From NCBI GenBank assembly GCA_017462035.1, contig JAFTRY010000020.1:1-62836 (forward strand): 62,836 nt of DNA. Direction: 5' to 3'. The notes beneath the pieces were generated by a model. That model made no database searches. It saw only the letters and a program-made list of their open reading frames with translations, and was not told the origin of the DNA. The stretch's first letter is position 1, and each line of letters opens with the position of its first letter. This document shows positions 15,073 through 24,747 of the stretch, one piece after another. Made by a program: the position numbers and the translations under genes. Origin of the DNA: Clostridia bacterium (lineage in GTDB: Bacteria > Bacillota > Clostridia > Oscillospirales > CAG-272).

Positions 15073-17334
15073 TTATTCCATCTCGACAACGACTTCTGCC
15101 TGAGAATTCAAAAGAGGCAGAAGGTTTCCTTCTATGACGGTTCCGTTGACAGTGATTTGCTTGATCTTCGTTCCGCCGTTTATATAGCGAATATGGTAGG
15201 TACAGCCTCGGAACTGCTTGGTAATGGCGGATTCCTTCCAGCTGGGGGGGAGACAGGGGGTGACCCGCAATCCGTCAAGCTCGGGCATGAGTCCGAACAC
15301 GTAGTTCACGAGAGCCTTTTGGAACCATTGACCGGATGCGGTTCTCCAGCTTTGTCCGGGTGTGCCATAGCGGTAGCCTGTTTGCTGTCCGAAATAGGAA
15401 TTGCACAGGGTATAGGGCTCTGCACGTCCGTTTACGATGGCGTTTCGGAAGGGAAGAATGTCGGCAATATCCTGCTCCACCCGATCTGCTCTGCCCAGCA
15501 TGGCATCTGCCGCGATCTTCCAGGCAAGAGTGTGAAGGTAGACACCTCCGTTTTCGTGTACGCCTGCCGGCTTCGCGGTGACCGAGCCGATCCCGGGGTT
15601 ATATTGGGTATAGGCGGGAATGGAAATCAGAGTGCCAAGGGGAGAGGAGAGATACTTTTCCACCGCGTCCATTGCCTTGATCTCTCTACCGTTTTTCGAC
15701 ACGCCGGAAAGAACCGACCACAGCTGGGGAATCAGGAACATTCGTCCTTCTTCGCATACGTGAGAGCCAATCTTCTCGTCATTGTCATTGTAGGCGCAGA
15801 GATAATATTCTCCGTCCCAACCGTATTCCTCGATGATCTCACGGAGCTCTTCACCTCGGCGAAGTGCTTCCTTCGCGTCTTCCGTTTTCCCGCTCAGCTC
15901 CGCCAGCTCGGTGAACACCTTGTTTGCCCGGTACCAGGCAATGCTTAGCCAAACACTGGCACCCTTACCGTTCAATCCTGCCATATCCATGCAGTCGTTC
16001 CAATCTCCGCCCCAGATCCGAATGAGACCGTGATGACCCCGGAAGTGGTAGAGGAAATCTACCGAACGGTACAGGTGCTCGTATACGCTTCCCACCGTTC
16101 CGTCATTATAGGGTACCTGCATATCCAAAATATCCGGTCTGCCAAGCTCCTTGATGATCGACGCGGCAGTGAAATTCAGCCACACGGTATTATCCGAAAA
16201 TTTCTTATCCTTGATCTCTCCGTCGATAAAGGTTCTGGGGGCGTAACCGTTGGAGTACTGATAGGTAAGGATTCTCAAAAAACGTGTAAGAGCAAGGTCG
16301 GGATTGATGTTTGCGAGACAATCTGTGTCACTTGTCATGTCTCGGAAGCCGTTGTGGCGGACTCTTGCCCAACGGGAGCCTAAATTGCTCTGATGTTTGA
16401 GCCACTCAAACAGGCAGTTGAGCTTTTCGTCGGGGGTATTGACGCTAACCTGTTCTACCTCGCCTTCGAATTTACGGAGTACTGCCGTTCTCTCCGCTGC
16501 ATAGCGTTCCGTGTCGGCAAAACGCGCGATATACTCCGAGATCTCCTCACGGTCAAAGGCAATTCCGACTACGAAAATGACCTCCTTTTCCTCATTGGGG
16601 GCAAGATCCATTGCGCTTTGGAGGGCGAAGGAGATCTTTTCTCCGCAACAACCCGTGTTGGAGAGACCGCCGCGTTCCGCAAATACAGGGTGGGAGAGGG
16701 AGTCGTAAGGTCCAACGATCGCGTTGTAGCTGCAATCATATCCGTCTACCGGATGAGAGGATGCCATGAAAGCATATACCTTCCGTTTTTCATTTGTCTC
16801 AAATGGCGCAACCTTGGCACTGACGATGGCTCCTAATTCCTTGTCGAAATCGGCTTGACCCAGAGAGTACCCCTGTCTGGTATAGTTGCTGTCAAAGCCG
16901 GACACACAACATCCGACCACGCGAATGCTTCTGTGGCGGGAGGAGGTGTTTTTGACTTTGATGCTCCACAATTCACAATTTCCCTGGACGGGGACGATCA
17001 TGCCAACCTCAGAGGTCAGTTCGTTTTTTTCTGTACGTATGTCACTGGCACCGCGGCGGTGGGTGCACAAATAAGCGTCTCTCGTTTCGTTTACAGGCAG
17101 GCCGGAAATTCCTTGGAATACTCCGTTTTCCAGAAGAAAGAATCCTCTATCCTTGGTAAGCTGGATTCTTCTTCCCAAATTATCCTGTACAAAGCCCTCT
17201 CCCGCTCCTGTTTGAGAGGTAAAGGCAATGTATCGGTCATTCCACAGGTAGTTATACCAGTTTCGCGGAATGTCGGGTGTTGTGATGCAATATTGTTTTC
17301 CATCCTCGGAAAAATAACCGTACTTTCTGTCCAT
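15073..17334 (-). CDS. GH94-type glycoside phosphorylase
   Basis: This 753-residue cytoplasmic enzyme has the GH94 layout: an N-terminal beta-sandwich (YGYFSEDGKQYCITTPDIPRNWYNYLWN), a linker and an (alpha/alpha)6 barrel carrying GGDWNDCMD (the catalytic acid Asp lies in such a DWNDC motif), GFRDMTSDTD and the phosphate-site-like GYRYGTPGQSWRTASG region. Members split beta-glucosides such as cellobiose or chitobiose with phosphate to give a sugar 1-phosphate. The exact substrate cannot be read from sequence. There is no signal peptide. AAAGGAC precedes the ATG. Neighbouring esterases suggest a plant- or mucin-glycan role. Confidence 0.88.
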   Translation of the reverse strand: MDRKYGYFSEDGKQYCITTPDIPRNWYNYLWNDRYIAFTSQTGAGEGFVQDNLGRRIQLTKDRGFFLLENGVFQGISGLPVNETRDAYLCTHRRGASDIRTEKNELTSEVGMIVPVQGNCELWSIKVKNTSSRHRSIRVVGCCVSGFDSNYTRQGYSLGQADFDKELGAIVSAKVAPFETNEKRKVYAFMASSHPVDGYDCSYNAIVGPYDSLSHPVFAERGGLSNTGCCGEKISFALQSAMDLAPNEEKEVIFVVGIAFDREEISEYIARFADTERYAAERTAVLRKFEGEVEQVSVNTPDEKLNCLFEWLKHQSNLGSRWARVRHNGFRDMTSDTDCLANINPDLALTRFLRILTYQYSNGYAPRTFIDGEIKDKKFSDNTVWLNFTAASIIKELGRPDILDMQVPYNDGTVGSVYEHLYRSVDFLYHFRGHHGLIRIWGGDWNDCMDMAGLNGKGASVWLSIAWYRANKVFTELAELSGKTEDAKEALRRGEELREIIEEYGWDGEYYLCAYNDNDEKIGSHVCEEGRMFLIPQLWSVLSGVSKNGREIKAMDAVEKYLSSPLGTLISIPAYTQYNPGIGSVTAKPAGVHENGGVYLHTLAWKIAADAMLGRADRVEQDIADILPFRNAIVNGRAEPYTLCNSYFGQQTGYRYGTPGQSWRTASGQWFQKALVNYVFGLMPELDGLRVTPCLPPSWKESAITKQFRGCTYHIRYINGGTKIKQITVNGTVIEGNLLPLLNSQAEVVVEME

Positions 17335-17403
17335 TTGAATAGTCCTTTCGCAATTTTGAATTTAGTTATATTCGGTCAGCGGGGGCTGACATTTTTTATT
17401 ATG

Positions 17404-17970
17404 TCACGTTAAGAATCGGAGATCAAACACATTCGGGGAGCAGTACCTTGAAATATATTGCTCCTCGAGAGGGATCCATCTGTTTTGGAATTGCTCCGCG
17501 CCCTCTTTGCCGTTTCGTCCCAGAATTCGATTCATTTGCTCTTTGGGATCCACGTCGAGAAAGAGGCGAAGATCATAGTATTCACGCAGAAGGGGGTGGC
17601 AGCAGTAGGAACCCTCGATGACGTAGATTGGCTGTTTTTTTACTGAGAGGGGGGCTTCCAAGGTCATGGTCTTACAGGAGAAGGGACGGTAGGAAACCGT
17701 CTCTCCCTGGCGCAACGGCAGGAGTATCTCCCGGAGAAAACGCTCATGATCTACGTTTTCTCCGGGAGTGCTTAGCCGCCCCTCGGTTCGTTGCTCGGGG
17801 CGGAGAAAAAAGTGATCCATGTGGATGACGGAGCAGGGACGGAGCCCCTCCAGCCTGTGGGCAAGGGTGGTTTTTCCGGCGGCACATCTGCCCTCAATGG
17901 CAACCAGAAAGGGGGAACGGTTGTTTCGTTCCGTGATGATTCTCGCGACAGTTTGGGCAAGCTGATCCAT
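17404..17970 (-). CDS. Uridine kinase-like P-loop protein
   Basis: This 188-residue protein has a Walker A motif GRCAAGKTTLA near residue 30, then SVIHMDHFFL (the acidic substrate/Mg site of the uridine kinase/phosphoribulokinase family), YRPFSCKT and a VIEGSYCCHPLL segment matching the family's core strands. It should phosphorylate a small hydroxyl compound using ATP or GTP. The substrate may be a nucleoside or a sugar. The ATG at 17970 follows GGTGGAAG and lies one base after the stop of the DUF362 gene, so it is probably co-transcribed with it. Confidence 0.85.
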   Translation of the reverse strand: MDQLAQTVARIITERNNRSPFLVAIEGRCAAGKTTLAHRLEGLRPCSVIHMDHFFLRPEQRTEGRLSTPGENVDHERFLREILLPLRQGETVSYRPFSCKTMTLEAPLSVKKQPIYVIEGSYCCHPLLREYYDLRLFLDVDPKEQMNRILGRNGKEGAEQFQNRWIPLEEQYISRYCSPNVFDLRFLT

Positions 17971-17971
17971 G

Positions 17972-18835
17972 TTATACTTCCACCAATTCGTACTCTCTTG
18001 TTCCAAAACCGAGAGCGGCGGCGGCTTCGATGGTGTGAATTCCGTTTCGACTCTCGATCCGCTCGATGAGATGGGGTTTTCCGGGATCTGAGCAGGCATA
18101 TACCAGATCTACGCATGCCTGATCGATCGCGATGGGGTCATCGGATACCAGGACGCCGATATCGGCAATGCAGGGATCCTCGGCAACGGCGCAACAGTCG
18201 CAGTCAACGCTCATATTTTTCATGACGTTGACGTACACGATCTTTTTCTCAAAATAATCCACGATGCAGGAGGCGGCGTCAGCCATTGACTCTAAGAAGG
18301 AGTCGTGATCGGCACTCCAGATCTGCTCAGATACTCCCGCTCCGTGAATATAGGCTTTTCCAAAGGAGGATGCCACGCCAATTGAGAGTTGCTTCAGTGC
18401 CCCGCCGTAGCCTCCCATGGGATGTCCCTTGAAGTGAGACAGTACCAGCATGGAATCGTACTTTTCCAAATTCTTTCCCACGTAGTTTTCATGGATCACC
18501 TTTCCATTGAGGATCTTTAGCTTTAGGTCAGGTCCCTCCGCATCTAATAGGTCTACGGGGAAATATTGGCTCCAGCCATGGTCACGGAGAAGTCGGATGT
18601 GCTTTTCCGTGGTGTTTCTTTGTCCGTTGTATGCCGTGTTACATTCTACCACCGTTCCACCTACGTGATCAATGACGGGCTTCCAGAAATCCGGCTTTAG
18701 GAAATTTTGATTGCCTTTCTCTCCTGAATGCAGCTTTACGGCAACCCTGCCGGGAAGCTCCTTCCCCAGAAGATTATACAATTCCAAAACCTTTTCGGGG
18801 GTAATGGTACGGGAAAAATAAACGGTTGCGCTCAT
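17972..18835 (-). CDS. DUF362-domain protein
   Basis: This 287-residue protein matches DUF362: AVKLHSGEKGNQNFLKPDF near residue 33, NTAYNGQRN, LSHFKGHPMGGYGGALKQLSIG and later VLVSDDPIAIDQACVDLV. DUF362 proteins are often fused to 4Fe-4S ferredoxin domains; here no ferredoxin is present and only a short DCDCCA...DPC Cys cluster remains. The biochemical function is unknown. AAAGGAGGA lies before the ATG. It is transcribed with the uridine-kinase-like gene. Confidence 0.85.
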   Translation of the reverse strand: MSATVYFSRTITPEKVLELYNLLGKELPGRVAVKLHSGEKGNQNFLKPDFWKPVIDHVGGTVVECNTAYNGQRNTTEKHIRLLRDHGWSQYFPVDLLDAEGPDLKLKILNGKVIHENYVGKNLEKYDSMLVLSHFKGHPMGGYGGALKQLSIGVASSFGKAYIHGAGVSEQIWSADHDSFLESMADAASCIVDYFEKKIVYVNVMKNMSVDCDCCAVAEDPCIADIGVLVSDDPIAIDQACVDLVYACSDPGKPHLIERIESRNGIHTIEAAAALGFGTREYELVEV

Positions 18836-18870
18836 ATAGTCCTCCTTTGCGCAAGAAATATGACAGAATG

Positions 18871-20019
18871 TTATGTTTTCAGTAGATTTTGTAAATAGGC
18901 GGTGACTTCGTTTGCCATGATCTGGGCGTTCTTTACGTCGGGATGGTAACCGTCTCCTCCCTCGCTTTTAGGAATATAGCATACCGATACCTGGCAGGCA
19001 TAGAGATTGCCGTATTCGCCGCCCATTTGCTCCATGACTTCCTTAATATAGTCCCAGTATTCCTTCGCGTCACGGCGGTAACCGTATATCCAGACAATGC
19101 GGATGTCATCGCCGTATTTCGTACGAATGTTATGGATCAGCTCCGTGACACGGGCTTTGAATGTTTCTACGGTAGTCTGCGTTGCCCTGGCTCCGTCGTT
19201 ACAGCCCATGTTCACTACCACGACATCGGGTATACGGGCAAAATCGTAGGTGGGGACGTTCTGGAGTTGAGAGGAGCCGCAAAGATCGAAAACGTCATTC
19301 ATAATATCCATTTCCGATTCTACCGACAAGGACAGTCCACCGCGACCCACAATATTGCAATCGGCATTCAGTGCCTGTGCCGTCAGCCAGCCATACGCCA
19401 GAGTGCCGTCAGAGTTTTCCGTATTCGTTTTCGTTCCCACGTGAATATTGGAGCCGTTAACAATACTGTCTCCGTAGTACTCGATGAAAAGCTTGCGCTG
19501 TTCAGGGGCAGGATGAAAAATTCCGGTCAGGCTCACTTTCTGAAGCTCCACGGTTGCCATATGGTATTGAGAGTGCTTGACAAATTCAAAGTCATAGGTA
19601 CCTTTGGGCAGATCCTGAGCCAATGTGATCCATTCAAAGCTGTTTGAAACGGAAAAGCGTTGATCCGCTCTCTTCCCATTGACGTAAAGAGTGAAGTAAG
19701 CCTTGGAGGTGGAGCGGATATATACGGAAACATCACCCTCACATTCCGCTGAGAACCGTATGCCGGTACAGGTAAAGTCGCAGGCGAGAGAACCGTTTCG
19801 CGTGTAGGTACGCCCTACGGGCAAAAATACGGAGGGCAAGTGATTGACTACATTTAGGGTTACTGTTTCCCAGGGGGTAGGATCGGTGGCTTCGGAAGGA
19901 GTTTCTGAGTCCGAAGGAAGTGTTGAGGTGCCCTCCGAAGCGGGAATTGCGGCTTGGCAGGATGTCAGAGAGAGAAGCAGGGACAAAACGGCAAGCAAGG
20001 TTCTTTTGACGTGTTTCAT
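18871..20019 (-). CDS. SGNH/GDSL esterase lipoprotein (CE2-like)
   Basis: The lipobox SLTSC near residue 21 marks a lipoprotein. After an acidic Ser/Thr linker comes a jelly-roll-like N-terminal domain, then an SGNH hydrolase: block I FIEYYGDSIVNG with the nucleophile Ser, block II Gly in IVGRGG, block III NMGCNDGA with Asn, and block V DGYHPD with the Asp and His. The jelly roll plus SGNH order fits carbohydrate esterase family 2, which removes acetyl groups from glycans. The second ATG (MKHVKR) is preferred because GGAGG lies eight bases before it; the first is only two bases away. It is extracellular. Confidence 0.85.
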   Translation of the reverse strand: MKHVKRTLLAVLSLLLSLTSCQAAIPASEGTSTLPSDSETPSEATDPTPWETVTLNVVNHLPSVFLPVGRTYTRNGSLACDFTCTGIRFSAECEGDVSVYIRSTSKAYFTLYVNGKRADQRFSVSNSFEWITLAQDLPKGTYDFEFVKHSQYHMATVELQKVSLTGIFHPAPEQRKLFIEYYGDSIVNGSNIHVGTKTNTENSDGTLAYGWLTAQALNADCNIVGRGGLSLSVESEMDIMNDVFDLCGSSQLQNVPTYDFARIPDVVVVNMGCNDGARATQTTVETFKARVTELIHNIRTKYGDDIRIVWIYGYRRDAKEYWDYIKEVMEQMGGEYGNLYACQVSVCYIPKSEGGDGYHPDVKNAQIMANEVTAYLQNLLKT

Positions 20020-20108
20020 AGACATTTCCTCCAGAGGGCGTATCTCATATTACCCGCATTGGGGCTATACGGTAAGAACGGAAAGAACTTCTTCTAAAAA
20101 TTACTCTG

Positions 20109-21272
20109 TTACCGGAAGGCATAGCCCGTGAGGGTACGGAGAAGGGTCTGAGCATAAAGCCGAACCAAAAAATCGTTGGGGTGGTTGATGTTATTGCCTG
20201 ATACGTCGCAGAAGCGCTTTCTTTCAAGGATCCAGCGGCTCATGGTGGTCATAGGAACCACGGAGCAGGGAATCCCCCGACTCCAATAGTCCTCTGCCAT
20301 AGGAAGCATAGCCGGCTCAAAGGTGTACTGAAGGGCATTCCAGCGTTCATTTGCCAGAGGATTGGGAAGCATAGTTGCCACAGTCAAAAGCGCGGTGTTG
20401 GGGCTTTCCGCTATTACCTGATCCAAAATGGTACGGAAGTCCCTCACCTCTTCCTCGGCTGTAACTGTTTTGTCATTCATGCCAAATGCCAACACAAAAA
20501 GGTCGCATCCATAGTCTTGGATCCATTGGGAAACCCGTTCCTCATAGCGGCTCATTCCGTTGGTGATCCGCCAACCGCCTACGGCAGTGTTGATATAGGT
20601 GATGGTTCCTCGGTTGCCGTAAACGGCATCCTCCGCGGGAACCTTTGCTACCTTTTCCAGTTTTGTGTCAACATGATGGACGCGGTAGCCGTAGCGTCGC
20701 GCCAATTCATGAACCGAAAGAAGTGTCCAAGGGTACATATAGGGAGCTCTGTTGGACTGATAAGTGGAATTGGCTCCAGCGGTGATACTGTCACCCAGAA
20801 ACAGAACGGTTATGTTCTCTCCGTTTTGGAGCTTCGTAAGAACTCGCTCATAGCGTGAGGAATGGTCTGCTGGAATGGACGCATCCTTGGGGGTGCCGTG
20901 AGTGTAGTTCACGCAGATCTGCCATTGATACATGGTATCCCCCTCACCCCAGTAGGTATGAACATCCTTTCCGTCCCGCTTGGTGACGAGAATCCATTCG
21001 GGATCGTCCGCGTAATATTCTTCCTTGCTGATGAACGGGATATGGCTGCCGGGCAGACGTTGAATATATCCGTCCTCAGTGACCTTGAAATCTACCCCTT
21101 CACGGTAGATCTGAGTTAGGTCAGAGGAGGTTACCGACAAGATTTTATGGGGCTGAAAGAGCAAGGGAAATTTGTCTTCCTCACCGATAAACATTCCGGA
21201 TTCGCCATAGGTAGTCTGTTCTTCCCAAAGGGGGAGTAGTCTGAGCGTTTCCTCGCAATAAAATTGATTCAT
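20109..21272 (-). CDS. Cytoplasmic SGNH/GDSL hydrolase
   Basis: This 387-residue protein lacks a signal peptide. Its N-terminal ~150 residues form a beta-rich domain and the rest is an SGNH hydrolase: VLFLGDSITAG (Ser), AVGGWRITNG (Gly), VLAFGMNDKTV (Asn) and a closing NNINHPND (His with nearby Asp). The ATG giving MNQFYC follows AAAGGAATTT. It lies in the same orientation as the CE2-like esterase and GH94 gene, so intracellular deacylation of imported oligosaccharides before phosphorolysis is a reasonable inference. Confidence 0.82.
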   Translation of the reverse strand: MNQFYCEETLRLLPLWEEQTTYGESGMFIGEEDKFPLLFQPHKILSVTSSDLTQIYREGVDFKVTEDGYIQRLPGSHIPFISKEEYYADDPEWILVTKRDGKDVHTYWGEGDTMYQWQICVNYTHGTPKDASIPADHSSRYERVLTKLQNGENITVLFLGDSITAGANSTYQSNRAPYMYPWTLLSVHELARRYGYRVHHVDTKLEKVAKVPAEDAVYGNRGTITYINTAVGGWRITNGMSRYEERVSQWIQDYGCDLFVLAFGMNDKTVTAEEEVRDFRTILDQVIAESPNTALLTVATMLPNPLANERWNALQYTFEPAMLPMAEDYWSRGIPCSVVPMTTMSRWILERKRFCDVSGNNINHPNDFLVRLYAQTLLRTLTGYAFR

Positions 21273-21565
21273 ATAAATTCCTTTCCAATCCCCTACGGGC
21301 GGGGCGAGCTTGATAAGACTATTGTACAGGAAAAGTAAGGATTTGTCAATGGCTTCGGGAGAAATCAGACGAAAAATCAAGGAAACCATCCCCATATTTC
21401 CCGGGAAATGTATCTTTTCAAAACAGAACAGGAGGACATTTTTTGCAACGCCTGAGCCGATATTTTTCTATTTACTAAACTTGAAAATTGGGATATCTTA
21501 AGCTTAGCCGGAATACCGGGCAAGCATGTTGAAAACGAATTTTTTGGAAATTTTACAGAAAGGCA

Positions 21566-21594
21566 TTGACAATTTCAGCTCATTCGAGTATAAT
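21566..21594 (+). promoter_or_regulatory. Promoter of the glycerol-3-phosphate operon
   Basis: TTGACA (21566-21571) and TATAAT (21589-21594) have a 17-bp spacer. Transcription should start near 21601. The preceding 290 bases (21273-21565) hold nothing else I can support. Confidence 0.88.
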
Positions 21595-21616
21595 AGACAC
21601 GATACAGAGAAATGGA

Positions 21617-21667
21617 GACGTATCAAAACCGAGAACTTACGGGTTCTCGGTTTTGGTGCGTCTTTTT
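21617..21667 (+). terminator. Leader terminator, candidate GlpP antitermination target
   Basis: A 20-bp stem runs from GACGTATCAAAACC at 21617 through AAAACCGAGAAC to GTTCTCGGTTTT and GGTGCGTC at 21662, followed by TTTTT. It sits between the promoter and the first gene, 40 bases ahead of the start codon, so unregulated transcripts should end here. GlpP antiterminates glp leaders in Bacillus in response to glycerol-3-phosphate, and a glpP gene ends this cluster. Confidence 0.85.
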
Positions 21668-21707
21668 ATCTCTCCCAGAAATGGGAATGTAGGAAAGGAA
21701 GAAAGAT

Positions 21708-23138
21708 ATGTTTGATGTTGCGATCATTGGGTGCGGAGTCGTAGGAGGTATGATTGCCAGACGGCTGGCGGCGTACGATCTGAAAATCTGTATGCTGGAA
21801 AAGGAAAACGACGTGGCAATGGGGGCTACTAAGGCTAACTCCGCTATCGTTCACGCAGGATTTGATGCTGTTGAGGGAAGTCTAAAGGCAAAGTTGAATG
21901 TGCGTGGCTCTCAGATGATGAAGCAGGTTGCTGAGGAACTGGGTGTGAAGTACAGAAACAATGGTTCATTGGTGATTGGCTTTAACGATGAGGACAGAAA
22001 AACCGTTGAAGCACTGAAGGTGCGAGGCGAGAAAAACGGCGTGGAGGGACTCCGTGTGCTGGAAAGCAAGGAGCTTCACGAGATGGAGCCCAACCTCTCT
22101 GATACCGTAATCTGCGCGCTTTATGCTCCTACCGGCGCAATCATTTGTCCCTACGAGCTATGCATTGCCGCCATTGGTAACGCCATGGACAACGGTGCTG
22201 AGTTACATCGGAACTTTGAAGTTTGTGAGATCCGCGAGGAGGAGAAGGGATACCTGATCCGTTCCGCTTCCGGGGAGGAGGTACAGGCTACCTATGTGAT
22301 CAATGCGGCAGGTCTGTTCGCGGACCGTATTGCTGAGATGATGGGAGATACCTCCTTTCATATTCATCCCCGCAGCGGAGAATATATTCTTTTGGATAAG
22401 GAGTGCGGCAGCATGATAGACCATACCATTTTCCGTACTCCCAGTAAAATGGGTAAGGGAATCCTGGTAACTCCCACGGTGGACGGAAATCTTTTGCTGG
22501 GTCCTACCTCCACGGATCTTTCGGATAAAGAAGACAACGCTACCACCTCAGCAGGTTTGAAAAAGATTATCGGTGAGGCGGGAGAAAATCTTGGCTGTCC
22601 GTTGCCCTTGGGCAAATCTATTACCTCCTTCTGCGGTCTCCGTTCTGTGGGGGATACAGGTGATTTTATCATCCGTCCTTACGGCAAGAGAGCCATCCAG
22701 GTGGCAGGCGTGGAATCTCCCGGATTGTCCGCTTCTCCCGCCATTGCGGAGTATGTAGAAGGCTTGTTGTGGGAAATGGGTGTGGCACTGACGAAAAAGG
22801 CAAGCTATTCTCCCATCCGCCCGCCTAAGCACGCCTTCCGTGAGGGGACGGTAGAGGAAAAAAACCGTATGATCGAGAAGGATCCCTCTTATGGTCGGAT
22901 CATCTGCCGTTGCGAGGGAGTATCCGAGGGTGAGATTCTGGATGCCATTCGCTCTAATCCCCGGGCAACCGATATTGACGGAGTAAAACGCCGTACCCGT
23001 TCGGGCATGGGCCGCTGCCAGGGAGGCTTCTGTGGACCTTACGTCATGGAGCTGTTGGCGCGGGAGCAAGGAGTTCCTTTTGAACAGATAACGAAATCCG
23101 GTAAGAATTCCGTGATGGTCGTGGAAAAAACCAAGTGA
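21708..23138 (+). CDS. Glycerol-3-phosphate dehydrogenase-like FAD oxidoreductase (GlpA-like)
   Basis: This 476-residue protein opens with a dinucleotide-binding motif (IIGCGVVGGMIARRLA), carries a DAO-type FAD domain to about residue 360, and ends in a BFD-like [2Fe-2S] domain with CRCEGVSEGEI and, after a Thr/Arg-rich stretch, GRCQGGFC. This is the GlpA/YgaF-like architecture found in clostridia next to a second flavoprotein and a DUF1667 protein. It probably oxidises sn-glycerol 3-phosphate or a related hydroxy acid and passes electrons to its partner. The GlpP link supports glycerol-3-phosphate. AAGGAAGAAAG precedes the ATG. Confidence 0.88.
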   Translation: MFDVAIIGCGVVGGMIARRLAAYDLKICMLEKENDVAMGATKANSAIVHAGFDAVEGSLKAKLNVRGSQMMKQVAEELGVKYRNNGSLVIGFNDEDRKTVEALKVRGEKNGVEGLRVLESKELHEMEPNLSDTVICALYAPTGAIICPYELCIAAIGNAMDNGAELHRNFEVCEIREEEKGYLIRSASGEEVQATYVINAAGLFADRIAEMMGDTSFHIHPRSGEYILLDKECGSMIDHTIFRTPSKMGKGILVTPTVDGNLLLGPTSTDLSDKEDNATTSAGLKKIIGEAGENLGCPLPLGKSITSFCGLRSVGDTGDFIIRPYGKRAIQVAGVESPGLSASPAIAEYVEGLLWEMGVALTKKASYSPIRPPKHAFREGTVEEKNRMIEKDPSYGRIICRCEGVSEGEILDAIRSNPRATDIDGVKRRTRSGMGRCQGGFCGPYVMELLAREQGVPFEQITKSGKNSVMVVEKTK

Positions 23139-23146
23139 GGTGCGAT

Positions 23147-24388
23147 ATGAAACGGGTAAATCTTGTAATTATTGGCGGTGGTCCCGCGGGTATGAGCGCG
23201 GCAATTGCGGCATACGAGGAGGGCGAGCGCGACATTTTGATTCTGGAGAGAGATTCTTCTTTAGGGGGGATTCTTCAGCAGTGTATCCACAACGGATTCG
23301 GTTTACATAAGTTTGGCGAGGAGCTTGCTGGTCCCGAGTACGCTTGGCGCTACGAAAAGAGGGTGAAGGAGTTGGGAATTCCTTATCAGCTCAATACCAT
23401 GGTGCTGGACATTTCTGACGACAAGATAATTACGGCAACCAATAGCCAGGAGGGGATTTTTACCATCCAGGCGATGGCGATCATTCTTGCCATGGGATGC
23501 CGCGAGCGTCCCAGAGGCGCGCTGAATATCGCGGGTCACCGGCCGGCGGGGATTTATAGCGCAGGAATGGCGCAGAAGCTTGTGAACATGAAGGGCTATA
23601 TGCCCGGTAAAAATGTGGTCATTCTGGGCTCGGGTGACATCGGATTGATTATGGCAAGACGTATGACCTTGGAAGGAGCAAAGGTTCACGCTGTGTGTGA
23701 GTTGATGCCCTATTCCGGAGGTCTGGCTCGAAACATCGAACAGTGCCTTAATGACTTTGGTATTCCGCTGAAGCTCAGTCATACCGTGATTCAGATCCAC
23801 GGGAAGGAGCGGTTGGAGGGTGTTACCATTGCCAAGGTGGATGAGCACCGCTCTCCCATCGCGGGAACCGAGGAATACATCCCCTGTGACACACTGCTTC
23901 TGTCTGTTGGATTGATCCCCGAGAACGAGCTCTCCCGCGGAGCGGGGGTTCCTATGGACCGTGTGACCAACGGTGCCCTGGTGGATCAAAACCGTCAGAC
24001 CGAGATCCCCGGAATCTTTGCCTGCGGCAACGTTCTCCACGTTCATGACCTGGTTGATTATGTATCCGAGGAAGCGGAGCTTGCCGGGCGGGGCGCGGTG
24101 GCGTATATCCGCGGCGAGGAAGAAAAGGAATGTTCCATTGTCATTCGTACAGACGGAAAGATCCGATATACCGTTCCTCAGAAGATCACAGCAGAACGAA
24201 AGGTGTCGGTATATTTTCGCGTTGCGGATGTTTACCGTAACCATACCATTGTGATTAAGAGTCAGGACGGCGTGATCTGGTCTAAGAAAAAGCAGAAGCT
24301 TGCCCCCGGTGAAATGGAGTGTATTACTCTGAGCGCTGAACAACTGGCAGGTGTCACCGAGTTGAACTTTGGATTGGAGGGTAAGTGA
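23147..24388 (+). CDS. NAD(P)/FAD-dependent oxidoreductase, partner of the GlpA-like protein
   Basis: This 413-residue protein has a Rossmann FAD motif (IIGGGPAGMSAA), a CRERPRG segment, a second dinucleotide motif (VVILGSGDIGLIMARRM, about residue 160) and a C-terminal FAD-binding line (IPGIFACGNVLHVHDLVD). The fold is that of the thioredoxin-reductase/NADH-oxidase group without a CxxC redox pair in the central domain. It probably transfers electrons between the GlpA-like protein and NAD or another carrier. GTGAGGTG lies just before the ATG at 23147, which is preferred over the earlier in-frame codon. Confidence 0.85.
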   Translation: MKRVNLVIIGGGPAGMSAAIAAYEEGERDILILERDSSLGGILQQCIHNGFGLHKFGEELAGPEYAWRYEKRVKELGIPYQLNTMVLDISDDKIITATNSQEGIFTIQAMAIILAMGCRERPRGALNIAGHRPAGIYSAGMAQKLVNMKGYMPGKNVVILGSGDIGLIMARRMTLEGAKVHAVCELMPYSGGLARNIEQCLNDFGIPLKLSHTVIQIHGKERLEGVTIAKVDEHRSPIAGTEEYIPCDTLLLSVGLIPENELSRGAGVPMDRVTNGALVDQNRQTEIPGIFACGNVLHVHDLVDYVSEEAELAGRGAVAYIRGEEEKECSIVIRTDGKIRYTVPQKITAERKVSVYFRVADVYRNHTIVIKSQDGVIWSKKKQKLAPGEMECITLSAEQLAGVTELNFGLEGK

Positions 24389-24389
24389 G

Positions 24390-24734
24390 ATGAAGCGTGA
24401 ATTGACTTGTATTGTTTGTCCCAGGGGATGCCAGATGGTGATCGAGCTGGAGGGAAAGGAAATAAAAAGCGTTGCGGGGAACTTTTGCCCCCGAGGCAAG
24501 AGCTATGCCGAGACCGAGTGTACCCACCCTACCAGAACCGTAACCACCACGGCAAAGTGCTCGGACGGGGGGGTGGTTTCGGTGAAGACTCTTACACCAA
24601 TTCCCAAGGAACACATGATGGATTGTATGAGAATCATCAATGGGACGGTGGTTGCGCTTCCGGTCAGGGTAGGTGACGTGATCCTGGAGGACGTATTTGG
24701 TTCGCGGGTCGTGGCGACTCAAAATAGGGAATAA
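24390..24734 (+). CDS. DUF1667 protein of the glycerol-3-phosphate cluster
   Basis: This 114-residue protein has four Cys in a DUF1667 pattern (CIVCPRGC near the start and NFCPRG near residue 40), suggesting an iron-sulfur cluster or metal site. In clostridia it regularly follows the two flavoproteins and is thought to be the small third subunit, analogous to GlpC. The start overlaps the previous stop region and GGAGGGTAAG serves as ribosome binding site. It is the last gene before a separate promoter for glpP. Confidence 0.85.
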   Translation: MKRELTCIVCPRGCQMVIELEGKEIKSVAGNFCPRGKSYAETECTHPTRTVTTTAKCSDGGVVSVKTLTPIPKEHMMDCMRIINGTVVALPVRVGDVILEDVFGSRVVATQNRE

Positions 24735-24747
24735 ATCGTTCGAATTC

